In this document: one piece after another, positions 11,410 through 21,809 of the stretch | How positions within the stretch are numbered: position 1 is the stretch's first letter | Layout of the letters: each line of letters opens with the position of its first letter | NCBI GenBank assembly: GCA_026122225.1 | Contig: JANEZZ010000407.1 | Span: forward strand, 310,001 to 374,000 | Source of the DNA: Heloderma charlesbogerti | Lineage: Eukaryota; Chordata; Lepidosauria; Squamata; Helodermatidae | Direction: 5' to 3' | Length of the DNA stretch: 64,000 nucleotides | Made by a program: the position numbers and the translations under genes | The notes under the pieces: model-generated | The model's database searches: none | Told to the model about the DNA's origin: nothing | What the model saw: only the letters and a program-made list of their open reading frames with translations

Positions 11410-11508
11410 ATGGGAGGTGGGGGAAGCAAGACTTGCACCCCCTTGAGATGTATGTTTAAAAAAAAAAAGGAAAAAGATTTTTTTAAAAAGGATTCAGAAT
11501 AGAGAGAG
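11410..11508 (+). pseudogene. gag: gag matrix start remnant with myristoylation signal
   Basis: An ATG opens a frame reading MGGGGSK, fitting the N-myristoylation consensus of retroviral matrix proteins, and lies about 720 bp after the LTR as expected for a gammaretroviral leader. The frame stops after about 32 codons, following a lysine-rich run coded by poly(A). Downstream sequence to about 13.4 kb shows no long gag frame. Confidence 0.55.
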
Positions 11509-13394
11509 GAAACAGCAAAAAGCTCAAGGTCGAGCTGAGAGAGAAAAAAAAGAACAAGATCTGAGGCTGTTAATTAGAGAAATGTTGCAGGACAGCCTGG
11601 CTTTTAACGAAGCGTGGGAGTGTGAGGCCTGAAGAAGTAGCCGTTAGCCTAGTGCGCCGGGAGGGGGGGCAGGAGAATTGCCCACAACATTCTGAGTTGT
11701 GCAACATCATCACCTCGCCTAATTGAGATGAAATCCCTAAGAAATAGAAACTGAAATTGAAGACCCAGAAGATGAAGGCGCAAAATGGAGAATAAAGGTG
11801 AAGAATCAGCCCCAGGGCACAGGCTAGACCCCTCTTCGAGTGGAAAGTGTGCCACAGGACGGTCCCAAGGCAGAATGAAGCAGAAAGACCACGATGAAGA
11901 TCTCTGTCAAGGTAACCATGTTTAGCTTTGAACTGTCCTAGAATTTCATAGAGCCTGTAGACCATCAGCTATATGATTTCTGAAGAGCGTAACCGTTAAG
12001 CTTTTGCCGTGGGATTCCCTGCAATGAAGAAATCTCACTAATTTAAGTGTCCAGTGTTAGACTGCCTGAGTGTGTGTGCTGAAGAGACCGAGAAACCAGA
12101 CAGCATGTTCCTGGCCAAGCCAAAATCACGCTACTACCATGCTCCTGAAAGCTGCAATAAACTGTGTAAGCTGGAGACCCAACCTGATTGAGAAGAAGTA
12201 TATTAGAGTAACTGTCTTAAAAAAACAGTGAGATCTGTGTAGCTGGCTGGCTGACGCTGTCAGTGATGTTACTACTTTAAATTAAGACTGTTTTCCTGTT
12301 TGAGACCCCAGCGAAGAAAGCTGACCTGAGTTATTTGTTGCCCGTGCCAAAGCAAAAATTTAGCTGCCCTGTACCTCATCGTGTCCTGTTTTAAGCTTGG
12401 GATTTACAAATACAAACAAACTGAGAAGCTTGCCTTTGAAGTCCTGCAAATCACCCCACTGCCTCCCCGAAGAAGATTAATGGCTGCCTGAAAAATGCAA
12501 GTATAAGGCGATGCCCATCACCCCCCAGCGTCCTGAGTTTCGGCACTTTGCTTTCGTGTACCAAGTTGAAGGGGAAGAGAAGAAAAGGGGTGTGTGTGTG
12601 TGTGTGATACTGTAAATCCCTGGCTAGCTTGTCTAGTGATAGATAGCCCCGAGAGGCCCCCCCCCTTTTCACAGTGCTGTGAGGCTTTTCATAAACTTGA
12701 ACTCTCATTGCTGTAGACTGTGTGTCTGTGTGTGTAGTCAGCTCAGTGCACAACAGGCTAAGTTTGATCTATGACTTTTAGATTTCCTTCTGCTAGAACT
12801 CATGCAGCATAGAGTTGCCGATGCAAAAATGGTGACCTAGAACTCTTTGCGTGTGTGAGTATGCCCATCCCTTGATTTTGATGGGCCCTGAGCATGCAGC
12901 CAGAGGAGCAGTATGATTGCTAGATCTGCTCCATCATGCCTTACCATGCAAGAAGTGTTTTCCATTCATTGTGTTAAATTGCAAAAAAAGTTTGTTGTGT
13001 ATATTTTATGATTTCTTAGATATCATAAAATATATGTGATATTTGCAGATTAGTGTTAGTTGCAACTCCAAATGATACTGAGTGTGGTTCCCAATGGATG
13101 ACAAGAGAAAAGACAAAGACAAGTAGAGAAAGACAGAGACAAGTAGAAAAGACAGAGAAATAGAGAAAGTGGCAGACAGATAAAGAAAGGTGGGGGGAAG
13201 AAGAGAAGGCAAGAGGCAAAGAGAAAGAACATTTGTAGAGAAGAAGCGTGGCCATAGTTGCCCCCAGGGTGAATTAGAAGCAGCTGATTGTGCCTGGAGC
13301 TTATTACCTGGGGGTAAAGTAGCCACAATAATGTAATAGTTCTTTAAGATGAGAAAATGTAACTAGAAGGAGAAGAAGAGCCTATCCCAAATGT
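11509..13394 (+). other. Degraded proviral internal region (gag part)
   Basis: Between the matrix remnant and the nucleocapsid, no frame keeps recognisable gag content. A short GT microsatellite is at about 12590-12606. The antisense frames at 13006-13328 are composition effects of a purine-rich GA stretch. The region may include non-gag leader or inserted sequence. Confidence 0.4.
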
Positions 13395-13399
13395 GCGTC

Positions 13400-13852
13400 A
13401 TTGGGACTAGTGTAGGGCAGAAAGGTTTAAGTAAGTGAGTTTAACTTGCAAAAAAGACAAATGAAGAGACAAGGCTGGTGCATAGAGAGGAAAGTTTTAT
13501 GTAAAAAGTTTGAAACATGATCTGCAATACAGGCAGATCAGCAAGAAAAAGAAAGCAAAAGAAAGAGAGAGAGATTTCTCTTCCCATACTAATGAGTAAA
13601 AGTGTTATCAAGCACTTTGCCTGGGAAGCGAAGTTTGTTTACAGGAAGCTGTGCCTGAGAACCAAACACTTCTAGCCTATGCTGAAAATGCTTGCTAGTG
13701 TTGTGCTGCCTCATGGGTAACATGTATGGTATAAAACCCATTTAGCCCAATAGCTCGTGGTTCAGAGAAGCTGTCTGATCCAACCATTAGGTACGCCTGT
13801 GTGCTGTAAGTTACCCAATAAAGTCTCCTTATAAAAAAAAACAACAACAACA
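13400..13852 (+). repeat. LTR-like segment ending in a poly(A)-rich run
   Basis: A TATA box (GGTATAAAACCC near 13730) is followed about 85 bp later by CAATAAAGTCTCC and then an A-rich run with CAACAACAAC, after which gag-related sequence appears. This arrangement resembles the U3-R end of an LTR transcript that was copied back into DNA. Its family and left border are not clear. Confidence 0.35.
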
Positions 13853-13869
13853 ACCCTGCTGTTAGAAGC

Positions 13870-14262
13870 CATGAAGGCAGGTATGAAGAAGTCAGTTAAT
13901 ATGACCAAGGTGTCTAAAGTGCTGCAAGGTGCCACCGAGGCCCCAGAGCGTACTTGGAGCGTCTTTTAGATGCCTATCGCCAATATACCCCCCTCGACCC
14001 AGAGGCCCAAGAAGACGTGGACGAAAAAATAGAAGAAGACCCAGCAGAGGCAGAGGCACAGTGTGCCCAGTGTGGACAAGATAGACATTGGTGGCATGAA
14101 TGCCCAAATGAAATAAATCAAATACACAAAGGAGAAAACCAAAGGAGCCAGAACGGGCGAGAGAGAAGACAGCTTGAGAGGGGCCGTGACATTGACTGTG
14201 AGGGGCCGTGACATTGACTTCATGATTGACACTGGAGCGGCATCAAGAGCAAGCAAACGTTA
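13870..14262 (+). pseudogene. gag-pro: gag capsid end, nucleocapsid zinc knuckle and protease start
   Basis: The frame 13954-14211 contains LERLLDAYRQYTP, a capsid C-terminal motif of gammaretroviruses. It is followed by one zinc knuckle CAQCGQDRHWWHEC (C-x2-C-x4-H-x4-C). Class I retroviruses have a single knuckle. A frame change lies just upstream, near 13950. Downstream, a tandem duplication of about 20 bp (around 14176-14218) breaks the frame just before the protease active-site motif FMIDTGA. The protease stops near 14262 and most of pol is gone. Confidence 0.8.
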
Positions 14263-14264
14263 GC

Positions 14265-14588
14265 CTTAAACAAGAAGTCCAAACACTGGGCAAAGTTCTT
14301 CAAGCCCAGCGTCGCTTTGTCTTAGAAAATAAGCCCCCAATTCCCATCACAGAAGTTCATCCTTTCCAACCAAGAGATGAAGTATAAGTTAAAAAGTGGA
14401 AAAATGACCCTTTGACTCCCAGATGGAGAGGGCCAAAAACTGTTATACTTTCCACCCCTACAGCTGTGAAAGTAGCTGGAGTTAAACCCTGGATACATTG
14501 GACACGAGTCAAGAGAGCGAGAGGGGGGGAGTGGACTGTGACCAGAAATCCTGAAAATCCTTTAAAAATCATTCTGAAAAAGCAGTAA
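14265..14588 (+). pseudogene. pol: pol integrase C-terminal domain remnant
   Basis: About 108 codons with one TAA early on encode the gammaretroviral-type integrase tail: LTPRWRGPKTVILSTPTAVK and KPWIHWTRVK, the GPY/F-like module. It joins the protease remnant directly, so reverse transcriptase, RNase H and most of integrase (roughly 2.5-3 kb expected) have been deleted. Confidence 0.8.
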
Positions 14589-14728
14589 GAAGACTCAGGC
14601 TAGACCTTACTGTCCACCTGCGTACGGTCAGACCTGCAACTGGGGAAATTAAGAAGGGACTAGACCCTACTGCAGCTAGCCAGGTGAATAGCTGCCAGCG
14701 TACGGTCAGATCCCAAAGAAGATCAAAT

Positions 14729-15267
14729 ATGCATGTTGTAGTGTTAGTGGTGTTGTATTATAGTTCCTCAATAAGGTGCGAAAAAGGGGGGTCTGCCCCT
14801 AAAGAGAGAAGTTTGTCCCAGCGATTCGCTGATAATTACTGGCTTCACTTAGCTAACATCACTGGAGTAAAGCATTTTTGTTTACCAAGGGATATACCTG
14901 CAAACAGGCTTATTAGCTCTTGCCTAATACCTGTCTGTAAGCATCCTGAAAAAATTCAAAACGAGACTATGTTAAGCAATTTTAATATAAACTTGACTTA
15001 TTCCCAAAATTCTGACTGGGGCATAGTTACGAAAATCTTACCCCTACAGAGTTCACTCTACGTACTCCCATCGTAGCTGGAACAAATGCCACTTGTGCAC
15101 GAATGATAATTGTCAAAAAATCTTCTGGGAAATGTAAAGCTATCCCTGGCCCCCCCTTCCACTGTAATGAAATTCAAAACATATCTTTTAATTATGCACA
15201 TATACTTCTGCCTCATGGATGGTTTTGAACCTGTGGTTCCCGTACCTGGTCATTCATTCCAGCCAAC
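14729..15267 (+). pseudogene. env: env surface-subunit remnant
   Basis: The ATG at 14729 opens a hydrophobic leader (VVVLVVLYYSSS) followed by sequence with several N-glycosylation sites. The frame breaks near 15070 and envelope-like sequence continues in another frame, with a stop near 15229. The surface subunit is short compared with typical gammaretroviral ones, so an internal deletion is likely. Confidence 0.65.
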
Positions 15268-15954
15268 TTGTCTGATAACCACCCATGTTGCCTTGGTGCC
15301 TTCTGTTGCCTGGTGCCAATTCTTCCCCCGTGGCCAGAGAAAATCCGTCGACGGCAGCCTAGAGCACTCCAACTAACTGAAAATTGTAATAGCCACCTAC
15401 AGCTATACTCTGACTCAGAAAAATTGGCTCTGGCAGTATCGTTAGTTGGAGTTCCAGGTCTAGCCTTGGCTGATGGTCTGGAAATCAACCGGTTAGCTTG
15501 CAGCTTGGCCAAGAGCATAAATGCCACCTCACGAGCATTGTCATTATTAAATGAAGAGTTGCGTGATCTAAGAGGTGCTGTTTTAGAAAATAGAGCTGGT
15601 ATAGATTACCTCTTCCTTCTTCATCATCTGGGTTGTGAGACGCACCAAAAGCTTTGCTGTTTTAATTTAACTGATAATAGTAATGCTGTAGATGAACAGA
15701 TCAACAATCTGCACCATATAGTGGCTGACATCAAAATAGGACAACATGATTGGCTCGATTGGTTGACCTCTTGGCTTCCAGATCTCAGCTGGCTCAAAGC
15801 ATTGTTTGTTCTGATCTTACCAGTGATATTAATGGGCATACTGTTATGCTTTCTGCACTCCTGGTTTATGCGTTGCTTAACCAATCTGTTTTATGTCTCG
15901 GCTAGTAAAACTGCCGCCCCCTACGCTCTAATAGCTCAACAAGATATTAAGTAA
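15268..15954 (+). CDS. env: Open env transmembrane-subunit frame, 228 codons
   Basis: An uninterrupted frame carries all parts of a class I retroviral fusion subunit. A basic cluster lies at residues 25-32, where the cleavage site is expected, and a hydrophobic fusion-peptide-like segment at 53-68. A heptad-rich helix (82-112) is followed by an immunosuppressive-domain-like region ending in C-x6-CC (C123, C130, C131). A Trp-rich membrane-proximal segment (161-175), a membrane span (about 177-197) and a cytoplasmic tail of about 30 residues complete it. The CX6CC motif is shared by gamma- and alpharetroviral envelopes. The surface subunit upstream is broken, and I see no evidence of expression. 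Confidence 0.8.
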   Translation: MSDNHPCCLGAFCCLVPILPPWPEKIRRRQPRALQLTENCNSHLQLYSDSEKLALAVSLVGVPGLALADGLEINRLACSLAKSINATSRALSLLNEELRDLRGAVLENRAGIDYLFLLHHLGCETHQKLCCFNLTDNSNAVDEQINNLHHIVADIKIGQHDWLDWLTSWLPDLSWLKALFVLILPVILMGILLCFLHSWFMRCLTNLFYVSASKTAAPYALIAQQDIK

Positions 15955-16047
15955 GAGGGTTGCTATAAGAGTCCTGTGTTATGCTTCGCAAACCAGAATG
16001 TCTATTTGCGTAATGAAATGCTATAATTGTAATGAAATTATGCATTT

Positions 16048-16057
16048 AAGGGGGGAA
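16048..16057 (+). other. Polypurine tract of the provirus
   Basis: AAGGGGGGAA sits directly before the TG that opens the 3' LTR, the standard position for the plus-strand primer. Confidence 0.8.
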
Positions 16058-16500
16058 TGTAGCAGCCATATCGGGGGTCAGACTAAGTAGCCTCATGCAG
16101 TCTCATGCTTCATGTTCTTGCTGAGCTCTTGCTCTCTGAAATATATGTTTGTAAGCTGACGAGACACAGGAATTTCTTATCTTGTCAACAAAGGCTAAGG
16201 TCATAGAATTGTATATCATGTTCTCTGCTGTTCTCTGCTTATCATGGCTACCCTATAACCCATTTCTTGTATTATAAACAATGGTGCTAGGAGAAGAAAT
16301 GTTGAGGACTGCAACCCCACACGGGAGGGAGAGGAGGAGCCGTTTCCTATGTGTCACAATATCTATAAAAACAATGTGCTGATGTAAATCAGGGCTTTTG
16401 GCTCTTTGGAAGTGATTCCAGCCATTAAGCCCGTGCGTTAAATAAAGAAAAACTCTTTTTCCTTCACTCCGTGGTCTCTCTGACTCTGTGTTCTGCAACA
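16058..16500 (+). repeat. Provirus 3' LTR
   Basis: The 443-bp unit TGTAGCAG...CTGCAACA matches the 5' LTR throughout, with a TATA box (TCTATAAAAAC, near 16363) and AATAAA (16441). It has the complete left end that the 5' LTR shows on the other side of its CR1 insertion. Confidence 0.92.
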
Positions 16501-16600
16501 CTGCATCATGCTTCCTTGAAACACTGGCTATTTGCTTTTCAAAAGCTTCATCCTCATCTTCTCCTTGATTGGGTCGCTGGTAGTGGACTCCGACCACTAG
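16501..16600 (-). mobile_element. CR1 copy A, third block
   Basis: CTGCATCATGCTTCCTTGAA and the following 80 bp continue the CR1 sequence cut at 7715. The matching uncut stretch can be seen inside CR1 copy B at 10188-10267. Confidence 0.85.
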
Positions 16601-16698
16601 GATTTATTGGTATTAATAAGTAGGTCATTTTCTTTACACTATAAACAGTTGAGTTTATTGTGTAAAGAAAATGACCTACTTATTAATACCAATAAATC
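16601..16698. repeat. 98-bp near-perfect palindrome (hairpin)
   Basis: The 39-bp arm 16601-16639 is the exact reverse complement of 16660-16698. A T:T mismatch and a further 6-bp stem (16641-16646 with 16653-16658) leave a 6-nt loop. The right arm is the start of a sense-oriented LINE, and the left arm is its antisense copy. Confidence 0.95.
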
Positions 16699-17040
16699 TA
16701 AAGTGGCAGTATTTGGTAAAAAGAGATGATTTATCACAGATGGTTTCTCAACTCTAAGGAGTTAGAGCAGGTAAAACAAATAACAAGATTATTATCTTGG
16801 TATTAATTTCTCAACAGCAGGATCCTGAGCACTACAAATAAAAAGAAATGAACTGAAAACAGATGCCAGTTTACAGTCTTTAAAAAGACTGTTAAATCAT
16901 AGTTACCCAGGTACATTAAGACCAATTTTTACAATTTTCAAAGCGGAAGTAATATCTATGCTAATTTATGGCGCAGAAATCTGGGGCTTTGCGGATCTCA
17001 CAAAAATTGAAAGTGTTCAAAGTCGCTTTCTGCGCTTTCT

Positions 17041-17150
17041 GACAAGGCTGGACAGCCATCGGTCAGGGATGCTGACTTGGATTCCTGCATTGAGCAGGGG
17101 GTTGGAATCGATGGCCTTGTAGGCTCCTTCCAACCCTACTATTCTATGAT
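17041..17150 (+). mobile_element. CR1 3'-end fragment
   Basis: A short CR1 tail (ggctggacagcc to ctattctatgat) lies between two coding blocks of the unassigned LINE. Confidence 0.8.
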
Positions 17151-17895
17151 TTGGGGGGTTTCTAAATCTACCCCAGCATCTTTAATTAGCGCTGAACTGG
17201 GAATTGAAAAGATGTCTGGATTGATATATGTCAGGATAGTAAATTATTGGTGCAGAATAAGTAATTTAACAGAAGAAAAACTTTCTAAGATCTGTCTGGA
17301 GGAACAGAGATTATCTGTGCATGGAAAATTTTGGTTGCAAAAACTCTTTAAACTTTTTCCAAATTTTGGATTTTCTGATCAGGAACTAAATCCAAAGCTG
17401 AAAGCTAGCTGTAATATTTTTAAACAAAGAGTCTTTGGTGTAGGAGCGCAAAATGACATAACTGCTCTTACATCATCAGAATCAGCAAAATGGTTAGCTA
17501 GTACCAAACAACTGCACCGATGAGAGAAATATTTATCAGTTCCTATGAAAATGGAATATCGGAAAGCTTTTACACATCTAAGATATGAACAAATGGATAC
17601 TATGATGAAATGGGGGAGATTTCATGGTATACCAGTAGAAGATAGGTTGTGTATTTGTAGAGAACATGATATTAAAGACTCCTTTATGTTATATTATTGT
17701 TGCATATCCACCCTATTTTAACTTCAGCAAAGACTTCATATGTATTTTATAGTTTAGTTGTTTTAACATTATGTGTAAATTTTGACATTATATAATAGTA
17801 TTTTAACTTTAATGCTGTAGTTGTTTTAACTTTGTGTGAATTTTGACACTGTATAATAGCATTTTAAATTTTAACTTTACATCTTTTGAAATGAT

Positions 17896-18593
17896 ACGTG
17901 GCTCAACCACACTACAAGCGAGAAGGATCTTGGAATTGTTGTCGATCACAAGCTGAATATGAGCCAACAATGTCATGTGGCTGCAAAAAAGGCCAATACT
18001 ATTTTGGGCTGCATTAATAGAAGCATCGCTTCCAAATCCTGGGAAGTACTAGTTCCCCTCTACTAAGCACTGGTTAGGCCTCATCTGGAGTACTGTGTCC
18101 AGTTCTGGGCACCACACTTTAAGAAGGTTGCAGACAAACTGGAGAGGGTTCAGAGGAGGGCAACAAAGATGATCAGGGGACTGGAAACAAAGCCCTATGA
18201 AGAGAGACTGAAAGAACTGGGCATGTTTAGCCTGGAGAAGAGAAGACTGAAGGGAGATATGATAGCACTCTTCAAGTACTTGAAAGGTTGTCACAGAGAA
18301 GGCCAGGATCTCTTCTTGATCATCCCAGAGTGCAGGACACGGAATAATGGGCTCAAGTTACAGGAAGCCAGATTCTGGCTGAACATCAGGAGAAACTTCC
18401 TGACTGTAAGAGCAATACGACAATAGAACCAATGACCTGGGGAGGTGGTGGGCTCTCCCACACTGGAGGCTTTCAAGACGAGGCTGGACAGCCATTTGTC
18501 AGGGATGCTTTGACTTGGATTCCTGCATTGAGCAGGGGGTTGGACTCGATGGCCTTGTAGGCCCCTTCCAACCCTACTATTCTATGATTCTAT
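17896..18593 (+). mobile_element. CR1 3' fragment with 7-bp target duplication
   Basis: The post-RT CR1 domain ([20 protein letters not shown]) and 3' UTR end in the ATTCTATG microsatellite. AAATGAT flanks it on both sides (17889-17895 and 18594-18600) inside the unassigned LINE's 3' UTR. Confidence 0.88.
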
Positions 18594-18835
18594 AAATGAT
18601 CTTTGGATTGAGTAATAAACGTATTACTTATTTACCTACTCATATTGTACCTTCTTATAAATCTAGGGAGAAGGACTCTGCGGCTGGTATTCTGGAGGGG
18701 AAGTGAGATGTAAACATGTCATTTTAACCATGATTTTACTGTTTTTAAATTGGTTTTTATTGTACTTTATCCAGTGTGTTTTTAAATTGTGATGGCCTAT
18801 AGCTTTAAACAATAAAGGTTCATTCATTCAAATAA

Positions 18836-19680
18836 GAAAATGCAAGCTAAACTGAATGTTTGTTGAGAGATGCTGCATGTGCTAGAATGCTGCTGTCAAG
18901 ATGAGAATGAGATTTTAAAGTAGTCTAAGCAGGTGTGAACTTTTACTGAAAGTCACTGGTGTACACTGAAGTAACAGTGGATTTGAAATCCTATGTGTTG
19001 TGCATTGTCCCATTGTTATTAGTTATCATTTTCTTGCTTTGTCTATAGCGTAGGAAACTTAATGATTTTGGACTTGTTTTGTTTAATAAACAATTGCATA
19101 TGGAATCTGTGAGAAATCAAGGAGGGACGGTATTAGATTTTGTTTCAGAAGACCAGCAGGCAGGCAGGCAGGCAGGCAGGCGTGAATTTGCCCAGAATCG
19201 TATGCAGTAATAATGCAGTAAACAATAGCACAAGAATGCTGATTTGCTAGGAAGTTAGCAATTTTCATGATTTTAGAGTTTGTTCTCATAGCTGTATTCA
19301 CATACCACGAAAGCCACACTTTTACTACTAACAGAAGCTAAAACAATGCACAGTAATCACTCTACACACTGTATACCTTCTAACTGATAAGCAATGCTTC
19401 TTTCTGTACTGTGAGAAACTTATTTTGCTGCCAAAAGAGAAAGAGGGGCCAGCAGCATGTGTACTTTCTGACAGTTTTCTAACTTAGTGAGACTTGCTGT
19501 ATAAAATCCTGAGTGAATTGGCCTGTTACCTGTTCTGGTCTGAGAGGGGGAAGGTGCACCACCTGCTCAGATAACCTTCCCTGATAGAATACTTGATACT
19601 TCCCTGAAGTATGGCGCCCCATCACTCCCCTGGAAACCAGAGTGACTGAACCGGAAGTTAAGGGACATGTAAGCTTTCTT
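18836..19680. other. Unassigned sequence with GGCA microsatellite
   Basis: No clear repeat or exon is seen except CAGG/GGCA repeats at about 19154-19183. The right part may belong to the pol region of the degraded provirus that starts by 19681, but no motif proves it. Confidence 0.4.
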
Positions 19681-19842
19681 TTAACATACAAATAGATTTC
19701 ATTCAGATGAAGAAATGTTGTACTTTTAAATATGTATTAGTAGTTGTGTGTAGAAAGCTCTGCAACGTCTACAGCATCTCGTGTCTCTACCATCCCAAGC
19801 CAGCAGGGCTGGTAGAAAAAAATAATGGCGTCTTAAAGAACA
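19681..19842 (+). pseudogene. pol: Integrase core fragment of second provirus
   Basis: IQIDFIQ begins the integrase core, followed by FKYVLVVV. YHPKPAGLVEKNN is the end of the core, which carries the catalytic Glu region of retroviral integrases. The middle of the core is shortened. The target duplication AAAGAACA (19835-19842 and 23016-23023) proves BovB inserted here. Confidence 0.72.
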
Positions 19843-20257
19843 ATCCCCTTCATGGATCGCTGCCTTGTTGTGGCGAAGGGGCTTGCGTAACTCAGTGAAG
19901 CCATAAGCTATGCCGTGCAGGGCCACCCAAGACGGACAGGTCATGGCAGAGAGTTCTGACAAAATGTGGTCCACTGGAGAAGGAAATGGCAACCCACTCC
20001 AGTATTCTTGCCAAGAAAACCCCATGGAACATATCACAAGGCTAAAAGAGATGACGCCGGAAGATGAGCCCCTCAGGTCGGAAGGTGTCCAACATACTAC
20101 TGGGGAAGAGCAGAGGGAATTTCCAAGTAGCGCCAGAAAGAGTGAAGCGGCTGGGCCAAACCCGAAAGGACACTCAGCTGTGGATGTGTCTGGTGGTGAA
20201 AAGAAAGTCTGATGCTGTAAAGAACAATATTGTTTAGGAACCTGGAATGTCAGATCA

Positions 20258-20962
20258 ATGAATCAAGGTAAGCTGGAGGTGGTCAAACATGAGATGGCAA
20301 GATTGAACATCGACATCTTGGGAATCAGCCAACTAAAATGGACAGGCATGGGCGAATTTAATTCAGGTGACCATCATATCTACTACTGTGGGCAAGAATC
20401 CCTTAGAAGAAATGGAGTAGCACTCATAGTCAACAAAAGGGTGGGAAAAGCAGTACTGGGGTACAATCTCAAAAACCATAGAATGATCTCAGTACGAATC
20501 CAAGGCAAACCATTCAACATCACAGTAATTCAAGTCTACGCCCCAACCACTGATGCCGAAGAAGCTGAGGTTGATCGGTTCTATGAAGACCTACAACACC
20601 TTCTAGAACTAACACCAAAAAAAGATGTCCTCTTCATCATAGGGGATTGGAATGCTAAAGTAGGAAGTCAAGAAATCACTGGGATAACAGGCAGGCATGG
20701 CCTTGGTGTACAAAATGAAGCAGGACAAAGGCTAATAGAGTTTTGCCAAGAGAACACGCTGATCATAGCAAACACTCTTTTCCAACAGCACAACAGGCGA
20801 CTCTACACATGGACATCACCAGATGGTCAATATCGAAATCGATTGATTATGTCCTTTGCAGCCAAAGATGGAGAAGCTCTATACACTCAGTCAAAACAAG
20901 ACCTGGAGCTGACTGTGGCTCAGATCATGAGCTGCTTCTTGCAAAATTTCGGCTTCAATTGA
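20258..20962 (+). pseudogene. BovB endonuclease-domain frame
   Basis: The 234-codon frame begins in the middle of the endonuclease domain and covers its Glu-containing strand (ISQLKWTGMGEFN), the YAPTTDAEEAEVDRFYEDLQ region and GDWNAKVG. It goes out of frame at YRN, just before the IDYVLCSQRW motif, which is found in frame 20743-21057. An older TGA at about 20210 cuts off the N-terminus. Confidence 0.85.
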
Positions 20963-21809
20963 AGAACGTAGGGAAAACCACTAAACTATTCAGGTATGAC
21001 CTAAATCATTCCCTTATGAATATACAGGGGAGGGGAGGAATAGATTTCAGGGATTAGACCTGATAGACAGAGTGCCTGAGGAACTATGGACAGAGGTCCG
21101 TAACATTGTTCAGGAGGCAGCAACAAAATCCATCCCAAAGAAAAAGAAAGGCAAGAAAGCCAAGTGGCTGTCTGATGAGGCTTTACAAGTAGCTGAGGAA
21201 AGAAGGGAAGCGAAAAGCAAGGGAGAAAGGGGAAGATATATCCAACTGAATGCAGAGTTCCAGATAATAGCAAGGAGAGACAAGAAGGCCTTCTTAAATG
21301 AACAATGCAAAGAAATCGAGAAAAAGCAATACAATGGGAAAGACTAGAGATCTCTTCAAGAAAATCGGAGATCTCAAGGGAACATTTTGTGCAAAGACGG
21401 GCATGATAAAGGACCAAGAGGGCAGGGACCTAACATAAGCAGATGAGATTAAGAAGAGGTGGAAAGAATACACAGAAGAACTATACAGGAAAGATCTGAA
21501 TGTCCCTGATAGCCATGATAGTGCGGTCACTGAACTTGAGCCGGACATCCTCGAGAGTGAAGTCAAGTGGGCCTTAGGAAGCATTACTAACAACAAAGCT
21601 AGCGGAGATGACAGTATTCCAGCTGAGCTATTTAAAATCCTAAAAGATGATGCTGTTAAAGTGCTGCACTCAATATGCCAACAAATTTGGAACACTCAAC
21701 AGTGGCCGCAAGACTGGAAAAGGTCAGTTTACACTCCAGTTCCAAAGAAGGGCAACGCAAAGAGTGATCAAACTACCGCACAATTGCGCTCATTTCACAT
21801 GCCAGCAAG

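Larger units (their letters stand above)
7716..16500 (+). mobile_element. Gammaretrovirus-like endogenous provirus, internally deleted, with nested CR1
   Basis: Order of parts: 5' LTR (7716-7738 plus 10272-10690, split by CR1 copy B), tRNA-His-type PBS (10695-10712), gag start (11410), capsid/nucleocapsid end and protease active site (13900-14262), integrase C-terminus (14265-14588), env (14729-15954), polypurine tract (16048-16057) and 3' LTR (16058-16500). It interrupts CR1 copy A with 4-bp flanks CTAC/CTGC. The two LTRs show roughly 15-20 differences over about 420 bp by eye, so the insertion is not recent. Most of gag and nearly all of pol are missing. It is defective. Confidence 0.9.
16660..18835 (+). 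mobile_element. Unassigned LINE, 3' half, with two CR1 insertions
   Basis: The sense coding pieces include ENDLLINTNKSKVAVFGKK (post-catalytic RT), YGAEIWGF and the block SKSTPASLISAELGIEKMSG, an order seen in several non-LTR clades. The 3' UTR ends in AATAAAGG with ATTCATTC repeats at about 18810-18830. CR1 pieces interrupt it at about 17041-17150 and 17896-18593. I cannot assign the clade with confidence; it is neither CR1, L2 nor RTE. Confidence 0.6.

Noticed and set aside
13006..13328. Overlapping antisense frames with Leu/Ser-rich hydrophobic sequence
   Set aside because: They are the complement of a GA-rich simple stretch (AGAAAGACAGAG-like) and have no membrane-protein features beyond composition.
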